Part shown: piece after piece, positions 25,504 to 33,351 of the stretch
Layout: every line of letters starts with the position of its first letter
How positions within the stretch are numbered: the stretch's first letter is position 1
NCBI GenBank assembly: GCA_902594405.1
Contig: CACJMB010000002.1
Coordinates: 1-64,000 of the forward strand
Direction: 5' to 3'
Length of the DNA: 64,000 bases
DNA from: an uncultured Pelagibacteraceae bacterium
GTDB lineage: Bacteria > Pseudomonadota > Alphaproteobacteria > Pelagibacterales > Pelagibacteraceae
Notes under the pieces: model-generated
Database searches by the model: none
Seen by the model: only the letters and a program-made list of their open reading frames with translations
Told to the model about the DNA's origin: nothing
Position numbers and translations under genes: made by a program

Positions 25504-26257
25504 GAAAATCTTAAGAAATAAAAAAATTATCCAGTTCAGGAATCAGTTTAATTTTAAATCTTTAAGCATCTTAATTAATAACAAAGAAAAAAATATGTCT
25601 ATCAGTGACTCATTTTTATGGCGAACAGATAACAACTTTACAACTAAATTTAATTTTATAGATATATTGAATTTTTTTTATGACATGGAAAAAACATTTG
25701 TTGAAATAATTTTTTATACAAAAAATGGAGAAAAAATCAAAACTTTAAAAATTGAAAATCTTGAAAAATTTAATCAAATAACCATTGACAAAAATTTTTT
25801 AGATGGAATTGAAGATTATGGATATTTTAATATTTTTCATCATAAATCAAATGATGAACAAGATTTTATAATTGCTAATAGATGTTACTTAGGTTTTTCT
25901 AAAGATAATGATTTTTATTCTTATGTACATGGTAATTTACTATCAAAATATAAAAAAAATCCAAATTCAGAAATAGAAACAGATATTGTTCAAAATTCTT
26001 TGTTCATGAATCAAGAATATTCAATTCAAAATAATCTGAGTGAATTTGAAAATACAGAATTTTTTTTTGCAAACCCAACATCTGATAAAATAAAATTTAA
26101 AATCGATGATGATAACTATTTATTAAAAAAAAATTCGTGTAAAATAATTCAATTAAAACAAACAAATAAAAAAATCATTATTAAATCCAATTGTATGCTT
26201 TTAAGGCCTATTATATTTAATTATAAAAATAATTTTTTTGATGTTTATCATGGATAG
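25487..26257 (+). CDS. Unknown protein, predicted beta-rich, possible remote paralogue of upstream neighbour
   Basis: 256 residues, the same length as the preceding unknown protein. No family recognised. Strand-like segments include TFVEIIFYTKNGEKIKTLKI, YGYFNIFHHKSNDEQDFIIANRCYLGF and a YSYVHGNLLSKY element at about 145-156. Near the C-terminus TEFFFANPTSDKIKFKI and KIIIKSNCMLLRPIIFNY resemble the edge strands of an Ig-like or jelly-roll domain. The first 30 residues are basic (KKILRNKKIIQFRNQ). It is coupled to the gene before it (17-nt overlap) and lies 2 nt ahead of the FkbM methyltransferase, so all three are probably used together. Function unknown. Confidence 0.6.
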   Translation: MKLLIKKILRNKKIIQFRNQFNFKSLSILINNKEKNMSISDSFLWRTDNNFTTKFNFIDILNFFYDMEKTFVEIIFYTKNGEKIKTLKIENLEKFNQITIDKNFLDGIEDYGYFNIFHHKSNDEQDFIIANRCYLGFSKDNDFYSYVHGNLLSKYKKNPNSEIETDIVQNSLFMNQEYSIQNNLSEFENTEFFFANPTSDKIKFKIDDDNYLLKKNSCKIIQLKQTNKKIIIKSNCMLLRPIIFNYKNNFFDVYHG

Positions 26258-26259
26258 TT

Positions 26260-27099
26260 ATGAATAATTTTATAAAAAAAATTTTAAGGCTTATTCTTAA
26301 CTCAAATATTTTTTTAATTTTTAGACAAGTTATTGAAAATAATTCATATATTAAATTAAATATACACAGTAAAACGGTTGATCTTTTTTGTCCAAATCAA
26401 TTAATTAAATGGAGAGTTAAAACTTTATATGAAAAAGAACCTGAAACTTTAGAATGGATTAATAATTTTAAACAAAATAATGAAATTATATTTTGGGATA
26501 TAGGTGCGAATATTGGTTTGTATTCAATTTATGCAGCATTAAAATTTGAAAACATAAGAATAATGTCATTTGAACCTTCTTCAAGTAATCTAAGAATATT
26601 AAGTAGGAATATATCCATTAATTCACTTCAAAATAAAATAAAAATTTGTCAACTTCCTTTAAGTCATTTACCAAATCATTTTTCAATGATGAAAGAGTCA
26701 TTTTTTATTGAAGGTGGTGCCATGAACACTTTTGGAGAAAATAAAGATTTTGAGGGAAAAGAGTTTTTTTCAAGAATGAATTACAGTATTTTTGGTACTA
26801 GTATAAATTCATTGTTAGATCAAAAATTACTCGATCTACCAAATTACATTAAAATTGACGTTGATGGAATCGAACATTTAATTTTAAAAGGAGCTGAAAA
26901 TTACTTAATTGATCCAAACATAAAAGAAATTTTAATAGAAATTAACGAAAATTTTATTGATCAAAAAAAATATGTTTTAGAGATAATGAAAAAAAATAAT
27001 TTTAAATTTATTTGGAAAAAAAATAATATTGATTTTATTCAAAATAAAAGTCTAAATAATACTTTTAATTATCTTTTCACTAAGAATAATATAAAATAA
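26260..27099 (+). CDS. FkbM-family methyltransferase
   Basis: 279 residues. The SAM-binding motif I is FWDIGANIGLYSIYAAL near 78-94, followed by IMSFEPSSSNLRILSRNI (motif II, FEP being typical of FkbM). YIKIDVDGIEHLILKGAENYL near 202 is the second FkbM hallmark (K-I-D-V/I-x-G-x-E) and ILIEIN near 228 the next strand. FkbM proteins O-methylate polyketides or sugars. It follows the two unknown beta-rich proteins and has a 24-nt gap before the aldolase fusion gene. A second FkbM-type gene is at 36895. Substrate unknown. Confidence 0.85.
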   Translation: MNNFIKKILRLILNSNIFLIFRQVIENNSYIKLNIHSKTVDLFCPNQLIKWRVKTLYEKEPETLEWINNFKQNNEIIFWDIGANIGLYSIYAALKFENIRIMSFEPSSSNLRILSRNISINSLQNKIKICQLPLSHLPNHFSMMKESFFIEGGAMNTFGENKDFEGKEFFSRMNYSIFGTSINSLLDQKLLDLPNYIKIDVDGIEHLILKGAENYLIDPNIKEILIEINENFIDQKKYVLEIMKKNNFKFIWKKNNIDFIQNKSLNNTFNYLFTKNNIK

Positions 27100-27123
27100 G
27101 CTATCTATAAATAAAATCTTTTC

Positions 27124-28740
27124 ATGAATTATTTAATTAAAACTAATATGCTCGATTGCACATTTAGAGACGGTGGATATTATAATAATTGGGATTTTTC
27201 TTCAAAATTAGTAAATGATTATTTAAAAGTTATGTCAAAAGTAGGCATTAAATATGTTGAACTTGGTTTTAGATCTTTTACTTCTACAAATTTCAGAGGT
27301 TCTAATTGGTATACGACTGATGATTATTTACAAAGCTTAAAAATTCCATCATCAATTAAAATAGTTATTATGGTAAACGCTTCCCAAATATTAAATCAGA
27401 AAAATATTTTAAAAGCTGTACGATTGTTATTTAATTCTAAATCAAAATCCAAAGTTGATATGGTAAGAATTGCTTGTCATTTTCATGAAGTAAACCAATC
27501 ATTAAAAATTTTAAAAGAATTAAAAAGACTTGGCTATAAAGTCGCTATTAATTTAATGCAAATCTCAGAACAGGCAGATAAAAAAATATTAGAAGTTTCA
27601 AAAAAACTCAGCAAAACTAATTTAGATATTTTATATTTTGCAGATAGTCTTGGAAGTATGAAATTTAAAGAGATTGACAAAATTATAAAAATTATCAAAA
27701 CTCACTGGAAAGGCCAACTCGGTGTTCACATGCATAACAATTTGGGGCAAGCACTATTTAACAACATACATTGTATGGAGCAAGGAGTGCAATGGATCGA
27801 TAGTACAATTATGGGTATGGGACGAGGTGCTGGTAATGCTGCAACAGAATATTTTATTATTGAGTATAAAAAATTTTATAAAAAAAAATTTGATATTATC
27901 CCATTACAAAATTTAATTAGTAAAAATTTTAATGACTTGAAAAGAAAATATAAATGGGGGACTAATAGTTTTTACTATTTCGCTGGTAAATATGGAATAC
28001 ATCCAACTTATATCCAAGAAATGATTTCTACTGGTTTTCGTGACTCTGAAATTATGGCTGCAATAGATCAATTAAAAAATAATGAAGGAAGCAAATATAA
28101 TGTTGATTTAGTAAGAGCAGAATTTCAAAAGGATATTAAAATGAAAAAAGGTAGCTGGTCACCATTAAATAAAACAAAGGGTAGAGAAGTACTATTAATT
28201 GCCTCTGGTCCTAAAAGTGAAGAATATTTGAAAGCAATAGAAATTTTTATTAAAGAGTTTGATCCATATGTAATTGCTGTGAATAATAATGTAAAAATCA
28301 ATAAAAATTTAATAGATGTTTATGCTGCGTGCAATCCATTAAAATTTATTGCAGATATAAATTCATTTAAAAAACTAACTAGACCATTAGTTGCACCAGA
28401 AGGCATTTTGGATGAAGATATAAAAAAAAAGTTATCTAAAATAAAAATTTTGAATTTTGGAGTTGGACTAGAGCAAAATACTTATAAGTTTTATAAATAT
28501 GGAACTATTATCCCAAGATTTTATACTCTTGCTTATGCTTTGGCTATTGCAACCTGCGGAAAATCTAAAAAAATACTTTTGGCAGGGTTTGATGGATATG
28601 GAGCAAATGATAATAGAACGAAGTTAATTAATAATTTAATTCATCAATATACAACTTCTAAGGGTGCAAAAAAAATTTTAGCAATAACGCCTTCATCTTA
28701 TACGTTACCTTTTAAATCAGTCTACAATTTAAAATCATGA
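27124..28740 (+). CDS. DRE-TIM (HMGL-like) aldolase fused to an uncharacterised C-terminal domain
   Basis: 538 residues in two parts. Residues about 6-300 are a DRE-TIM metallolyase/aldolase domain: MLDCTFRDGGYYNNW near 9 (metal Asp and catalytic Arg), HFHEVNQSL near 120, then GVHMHNNLGQALFNN near 201 (two metal His) and GMGRGAGNAATEY near 230. This resembles 4-hydroxy-2-oxovalerate aldolase more than HMG-CoA lyase. Residues about 350-538 (VLLIASGPKSEEYLKAIE, VIAVNNNVKINKNLIDVY, KKILLAGFDGYGANDN) form a Rossmann-like domain reminiscent of DUF115-type proteins. It overlaps the KdsB-like gene (ATGA). I infer pyruvate-aldehyde aldol condensation to a ulosonate-like acid, then CMP activation. Confidence 0.75.
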   Translation: MNYLIKTNMLDCTFRDGGYYNNWDFSSKLVNDYLKVMSKVGIKYVELGFRSFTSTNFRGSNWYTTDDYLQSLKIPSSIKIVIMVNASQILNQKNILKAVRLLFNSKSKSKVDMVRIACHFHEVNQSLKILKELKRLGYKVAINLMQISEQADKKILEVSKKLSKTNLDILYFADSLGSMKFKEIDKIIKIIKTHWKGQLGVHMHNNLGQALFNNIHCMEQGVQWIDSTIMGMGRGAGNAATEYFIIEYKKFYKKKFDIIPLQNLISKNFNDLKRKYKWGTNSFYYFAGKYGIHPTYIQEMISTGFRDSEIMAAIDQLKNNEGSKYNVDLVRAEFQKDIKMKKGSWSPLNKTKGREVLLIASGPKSEEYLKAIEIFIKEFDPYVIAVNNNVKINKNLIDVYAACNPLKFIADINSFKKLTRPLVAPEGILDEDIKKKLSKIKILNFGVGLEQNTYKFYKYGTIIPRFYTLAYALAIATCGKSKKILLAGFDGYGANDNRTKLINNLIHQYTTSKGAKKILAITPSSYTLPFKSVYNLKS

Positions 28741-29480
28741 AATACATTGTGATTATTCCAGCAAGGTACAAATCAAGGAGACTTGATGGCAAACCGTTAA
28801 AAAATATTAACGGCTTACCAATGATAGTAAGAACTTTCAATCAATGTTGTAAAGCAGTTAATAGGGATTTGATTTATGTATCGACAGACGACTCAAGAAT
28901 AGAGAAAGTTTGTAAAAAACATAATATCAAAGTTATAATGACAAAACAAAATTGTTTAACTGGAACTGATAGAGTTTATTTAGCTTCAAAAAAAATTAAT
29001 GCTGATGTTTACATAAATTTACAGGGTGATGAACCATTATTTAATCCAAGGGATATAAAAATAATTATTAAATATTCAAAAAAATACAGAAAAGAAATAG
29101 TTACAGGATATACAAAAATTAAATCTCGTAAAATGTTTAAAAGTCTTCACGTTCCAAAAGTAGTATTTTCTGAGGATAAATATTTACTTTATGCTTCAAG
29201 ATCCCCAATTCCAGCTAATAAAAAAAGTAAGTTTAATTTTGCATATAGACAAGTTTGTATTTATGCATTTCCAAAAAAACAACTAAAAAAATTTTATTCA
29301 AATAAAAAAAGTAAATTAGAATTTGAAGAAGACATTGAATATCTTAGATTTCTTGAAAAAGGTATTAAAGTTAAATGTGTTAAGTTAAGTGATAAATCTG
29401 TAGCAGTAGACACAAAAGAAGATTTAATAAAAGTAAAAAAAATTATTTATAATTTAGAAAAAAAATCTAAAAATTTATAA
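28737..29480 (+). CDS. KdsB-like CMP-ulosonate cytidylyltransferase
   Basis: 247 residues, the length of KdsB. The CTP-binding opening is VIIPARYKSRRLDGKPLKNI near 4-23. IYVSTDDSRIEKVCKKH near 45 and TGTDRVYLASKKI near 72 match KdsB, and INLQGDEPLFNPRDI near 94 is the QGDEP hallmark. The C-terminal SPIP and DIEYLRFLE segments are also KdsB-like. The canonical enzyme makes CMP-Kdo. Here the coupled aldolase upstream suggests a different ulosonic acid as substrate, and the housekeeping kdsB is presumably elsewhere. It is 8 nt from the convergent 2OG oxygenase gene. Symbol withheld because the substrate may differ. Confidence 0.85.
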   Translation: MKYIVIIPARYKSRRLDGKPLKNINGLPMIVRTFNQCCKAVNRDLIYVSTDDSRIEKVCKKHNIKVIMTKQNCLTGTDRVYLASKKINADVYINLQGDEPLFNPRDIKIIIKYSKKYRKEIVTGYTKIKSRKMFKSLHVPKVVFSEDKYLLYASRSPIPANKKSKFNFAYRQVCIYAFPKKQLKKFYSNKKSKLEFEEDIEYLRFLEKGIKVKCVKLSDKSVAVDTKEDLIKVKKIIYNLEKKSKNL

Positions 29481-29488
29481 ATTATTTT

Positions 29489-30304
29489 TTAATATAAAAA
29501 AAATTCGGTTGGTATTTTCTTATTGGATATAAAAGGACTTTTTGCATTTAATAATGTAAATGCTCCATAAATAAAATATCTGTAATTTGAGTAATTTTTC
29601 ATCACTTCCACTCCATGATAGGCATCATCTGCATTCTTAAATATAACAAGTCTACCTTCTTTAGGATTAATACTAATTAATTTTTCTAATGAGTTTATGT
29701 TTGGATTTTCAATATCATTAATTTGTCTAACTTTTTTATATAAATCAAGATTGCCTCCAGTTGAATTTTCGTCAGCATCATTTAAGTAAATTAAAAAAAC
29801 AATCAATCTTGAATCACTATCTCGGTGTATGGCTTGTTTGTAATTATTCCCAGCTCTACTAAAGCCATATAATAACTCTAATTTTTTTTTTTTATTTATA
29901 AAATTATTAAAAAATATTTTACTTTTTAATTCTCTAATTTTTCTCAAAGTATAAATTTTTAATAATGTGTTATCAGGAATTAAAGAAACATTTTTTCTAT
30001 ATTTGTTTAAATGATTAGATTTTTGAACATTATAAAATTTTATTAATTCAAAATCAGAAATTTCTATTGATAATTTTTTACAAACTAATTCAAAAAATTT
30101 ATTAGAATTTATATAGTCATTAAAATTTTTTAAATCATTTTCGTTTACAATCATATTTTTAAATGAGTCATAGGTTGAAAAAACTTCAGATCTATTTCCA
30201 TGATAAGAGATTACTTCATTACTATTAAGCAGTTTATTAGAAATACTAATCAATTTTCTGCATTCATCTTTATTTATAAAGTTATCTATAACTGCGTAGT
30301 TCAT
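29489..30304 (-). CDS. 2OG-Fe(II) oxygenase, prolyl-4-hydroxylase-like
   Basis: 271 residues. The C-terminal half holds the dioxygenase fold: YKQAIHRDSDSRLIVFLIYL near 155-175 (HxD iron ligands, H-R-D), DENSTGGNLDLY (the family's G-G-x-L turn) and LVIFKNADDAYHGVEVMKN near 220-235 (distal His). YRYFIYGAFTL supplies the Arg expected for 2-oxoglutarate. The N-terminal ~100 residues begin VIDNFINKDECRKL, like P4H-type enzymes. It is a different subfamily from the PhyH enzymes at 5700 and 8084. It is encoded against the KdsB-like gene and with the GT11 gene. Possible roles are hydroxylation of a glycan or its precursor. Substrate unknown. Confidence 0.8.
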   Translation of the reverse strand: MNYAVIDNFINKDECRKLISISNKLLNSNEVISYHGNRSEVFSTYDSFKNMIVNENDLKNFNDYINSNKFFELVCKKLSIEISDFELIKFYNVQKSNHLNKYRKNVSLIPDNTLLKIYTLRKIRELKSKIFFNNFINKKKKLELLYGFSRAGNNYKQAIHRDSDSRLIVFLIYLNDADENSTGGNLDLYKKVRQINDIENPNINSLEKLISINPKEGRLVIFKNADDAYHGVEVMKNYSNYRYFIYGAFTLLNAKSPFISNKKIPTEFFLY

Positions 30305-30358
30305 TTTTTTTTAATAACACAACAAGTAAAATTTTTAATTTACTATACTTAAACTTTT

Positions 30359-31255
30359 TTATTTTTTTTTAAAATAATTTATTTTTTTCCACCTTTTTGG
30401 AATTGTATCTAGATTATTATATTTATTTGATGAAATAATATTAATTTTTCTCTTATTTTCGGCTAAATATGCTGCCCACCAATAATAACTACTGTTTGAG
30501 ATTATAAAATTTTTGAAAGAAGACATAAAAATTAAGTATTCAATTTCTGAGAGCTTATTTACATTTAATTTATTGATAAGTTTACCTTTTGAATAAATTT
30601 TTTTTTTATATTTATTTAGCTCTGGGTGTGTAGATGTAAAAAAAATCTTAGGTTTTAAAATTTGTTTTTTAAACTTTTTAATTGAATTTTTATAAAATAT
30701 TATATTTTCAATTCCGCCAAATTTTTTTTTAATATTTTTTGGAGCCTCCTCATATAATCTTAAACCAATTAAAATTGATTTATTATCTATTTCTTTTTCT
30801 AATTTTCTTATTTTTATATTTGTATTGTTGAGGATATTTTTAACTATTAATTCCTTATTTTCTAAAAAATACTTTTCTGATTGAAAAAAACCTACCAAAT
30901 ATATATTTTTTTTTTTATCAAATTTATTTTCAATATTTTTTTCAAATTTATTTGTTCTGGTTTCATCGAATAAAATATTATTAAAAATACTTAAAAATTT
31001 TTTTTTTTTAAAAAAAAACTTTTTTATAGCTATAAAAATATTTATCTTTAAAAAATCTAAAAAGTTAATTTTTTTATATGTGAAGTTTTTTGGTAACATT
31101 TTTTTTCTTTTAAATTTTCTATCTATCAGGAAACCTGTTACATCATCAATTATTAATTTTGAATTTAATTTTATAGAAAGGTTTTTTGCAAATGCATACT
31201 GAAATAACTGATTACCTAATCCACCTGAAATTTGTAAATAAATTTTTCTTTTCAT
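30359..31255 (-). CDS. Family 11 glycosyltransferase (alpha-1,2-fucosyltransferase-like)
   Basis: 298 residues, normal for bacterial GT11. The GDP-fucose-binding opening is YLQISGGLGNQLFQYAFAKN near 5-24, the clearest GT11 signature. NSSYYWWAAYLAENKRKINI near 255-275 is the conserved C-terminal motif. The usual central HxRRxD motif is changed: the corresponding strand reads ILIGLRLYEEAPKN, with no His or Asp. It starts 40 nt from the divergent gmd gene, so it sits beside GDP-fucose synthesis and most likely uses that donor. It would add alpha-1,2-linked fucose to the glycan on the cytoplasmic side. Donor specificity is inferred. Confidence 0.85.
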   Translation of the reverse strand: MKRKIYLQISGGLGNQLFQYAFAKNLSIKLNSKLIIDDVTGFLIDRKFKRKKMLPKNFTYKKINFLDFLKINIFIAIKKFFFKKKKFLSIFNNILFDETRTNKFEKNIENKFDKKKNIYLVGFFQSEKYFLENKELIVKNILNNTNIKIRKLEKEIDNKSILIGLRLYEEAPKNIKKKFGGIENIIFYKNSIKKFKKQILKPKIFFTSTHPELNKYKKKIYSKGKLINKLNVNKLSEIEYLIFMSSFKNFIISNSSYYWWAAYLAENKRKINIISSNKYNNLDTIPKRWKKINYFKKK

Positions 31256-31295
31256 AGTTTTAAAATAGTTTATAAAATTTCATAATTACTTATAA

Positions 31296-32333
31296 ATGAA
31301 AAAAATTGCATTGGTAACCGGTATTACAGGTCAAGACGGATATTATCTTGCTGAATTCCTTTTAAGCAAAAATTATATCGTGCATGGAATTAAAAGAAGA
31401 GCCTCAACTATTAACAACTATAGAATTGATGGTCTTTATAAAAAGTATTATGAGAAAGCAAAGGTCAAATCTTTTTTCTTACATTATGGTGATGTAACTG
31501 ATAGTTTAAATATTTCTCAGCTCATAACTAAAATAAATCCAGATGAAATTTATAATCTTGCAGCTCAAAGTCATGTAAAAGTAAGCTTTGAAACTCCAGA
31601 GTACACAGCTAACGCTGATGGTTTAGGTGTGCTTAGAATATTAGAATCAATAAAAAGACATAAGAAAAAAAAAATAAAATTTTATCAAGCCTCTACCTCA
31701 GAAATGTTTGGTGAAAGCAAACCTCCACAAACTGAAAGTACATATTTTGCTCCTAAAAGTCCTTATGGAGCTGCTAAACTATATGGACATTGGATTACCA
31801 AAATATACAGGGAAAGTTACGGCATATTTGCTTGCAGTGGAATATTATTTAATCATGAAAGTCCTTTAAGAGGAGAAACTTTTGTAACGAAAAAAATAGT
31901 TATGTCTGCAGTTAAATATTATAGAAAAAAAAATGAAATTTTAGAAATTGGAAATTTGAATGCAGTTAGAGATTGGGGTCATGCAAAAGACTATGTAAAA
32001 AATATGTGGTTAATGTTGCAAAAAAAATTTCCACAAGACTATGTAATTTCAACAAACAAAAGTTATACCGTTAAAGAATTTATCGAAAAAACATACAAAT
32101 TTTTAGGAATTAATATTATTTGGAAGGGAAAAAAAGATAAAGAAATAGGTTTAGATAAAAAAAATAATAAAATAATAGTTAGAGTTAATAAAAAATATTT
32201 TAGACCTAATGAAGTTGAGATTTTAAGAGGTAACTCAAAAAAAGCTAAAAAAGAACTTAAATGGAAACCAACAATTTCACTTAATCAATTAGTAAAAGAA
32301 ATGATTGAATATGAACTTAAATTACAAAATTAA
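31296..32333 (+). CDS. gmd: GDP-mannose 4,6-dehydratase
   Basis: 345 residues. GITGQDGYYLAEFLL near 9-23 is the GMD form of the NAD-binding motif, followed by GIKRRASTINNYRID. NLAAQSHVKVSFETPEYTA near 87 is the family hallmark. The catalytic set is Thr/Ser in STSEMFGE near 130, YGAAK near 156, and FNHESPLRGETFVT near 188. The enzyme converts GDP-D-mannose to GDP-4-keto-6-deoxy-D-mannose, the first step to GDP-L-fucose. The next gene, fcl, overlaps it. The neighbours (GT11, GT4-like) suggest a fucose-containing glycan. Confidence 0.93.
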   Translation: MKKIALVTGITGQDGYYLAEFLLSKNYIVHGIKRRASTINNYRIDGLYKKYYEKAKVKSFFLHYGDVTDSLNISQLITKINPDEIYNLAAQSHVKVSFETPEYTANADGLGVLRILESIKRHKKKKIKFYQASTSEMFGESKPPQTESTYFAPKSPYGAAKLYGHWITKIYRESYGIFACSGILFNHESPLRGETFVTKKIVMSAVKYYRKKNEILEIGNLNAVRDWGHAKDYVKNMWLMLQKKFPQDYVISTNKSYTVKEFIEKTYKFLGINIIWKGKKDKEIGLDKKNNKIIVRVNKKYFRPNEVEILRGNSKKAKKELKWKPTISLNQLVKEMIEYELKLQN

Positions 32334-33351
32334 GAATGAAAAAATTGTAATTTTTGGACACAAAGGATTAATTGGTTCTGCTTTACTTAAAGAATTTAAA
32401 TTGAGAGGTTATAAACAAATTTTAACTGTATCAAAAAAAAAATTAGATTTGTTAAATTTAAAAAAAGTAAATAATTTTTTTAAAAAAAATAAACCTAAAT
32501 TAGTCGTGTTAGCTGCCGCAAGAGTTGGTGGTATTTATGCAAATAATACATACCCATTTAATTTTTTGTATGAGAATATGATTATACAAAATAATTTAAT
32601 AACATGTGCAATCAAATATTCTTGTAAAAGATTTATTTTTTTAGGATCTAGCTGTATATATCCAAAATTTTGGAAAAAACCCTTTAAGGAAAATGACTTA
32701 AATTTATCGAATTTAGAAAAAACAAATGAGTCATATGCAATTGCTAAAATTTCAGGTTTAAAGTTGTGTGAAAATTATAATCGACAGTTTAACAATCAAT
32801 TACCAAATTTTATTACTATAATCCCACCTAATCTATTTGGTCCAAATGATAACTATGATGATAAAAATAGTCATGTGTTAGCAGCACTGATGAAAAAATT
32901 TTTTTTTGCAAAACAAAAAAATTTAAAAAAAGTGGAAATTTGGGGCTCTGGAAATCCAAAAAGGGAATTTCTTTATTCTGAAGATGCAGCTAAAATTATC
33001 TCAGATTTGGTAGAGTTACCATTAAAAAAAATTCATAAATATACTAAAGGAAATTTTTCTCATATCAATATAGGTCCTGGAGTAGATTATAAGATAAGAA
33101 CTTTAGTAAAAATTATTAAGAAAATTTCAAATTATAATGGAAAAATTTTTTATAATAAAAAATATCCTGATGGAGTAAAAAGAAAACTTTTAGATGTCTC
33201 ACTTTTAAAAAAAATTAGTCCCGAGTCATTTGATAAAAATTTAACAAAAAAAAAGAATTTTGAACAAAAGATTAAAATGATTTATGAAAAACTTGAAACT
33301 AAAACATTTAAAAAAAACAAAAAGAACTATTCACTTAATTTATCCATTTGA
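32311..33351 (+). CDS. fcl: GDP-L-fucose synthase
   Basis: 346 residues from the ATG chosen here. The ORF track begins at a TTG at 32305, but the ATG at 32311 is just upstream of the Rossmann strand and more plausible. KIVIFGHKGLIGSALLKEF is the cofactor motif, VVLAAARVGGIYANNTYP near 66 the GDP-fucose synthase hallmark, and FLGSSCIYPKF near 110 with YAIAK near 141 the catalytic Ser-Tyr-Lys set. NLFGPNDNYD also fits. It epimerises C3/C5 and reduces C4 with NADPH to give GDP-L-fucose. It overlaps gmd by 23 nt and the next glycosyltransferase by 68 nt. Confidence 0.92.
   Translation: MNLNYKIKNEKIVIFGHKGLIGSALLKEFKLRGYKQILTVSKKKLDLLNLKKVNNFFKKNKPKLVVLAAARVGGIYANNTYPFNFLYENMIIQNNLITCAIKYSCKRFIFLGSSCIYPKFWKKPFKENDLNLSNLEKTNESYAIAKISGLKLCENYNRQFNNQLPNFITIIPPNLFGPNDNYDDKNSHVLAALMKKFFFAKQKNLKKVEIWGSGNPKREFLYSEDAAKIISDLVELPLKKIHKYTKGNFSHINIGPGVDYKIRTLVKIIKKISNYNGKIFYNKKYPDGVKRKLLDVSLLKKISPESFDKNLTKKKNFEQKIKMIYEKLETKTFKKNKKNYSLNLSI

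Noticed and set aside
32305-32310. TTG start for fcl
   Set aside because: An ATG two codons later lies closer to the Rossmann strand and is the more usual initiator.
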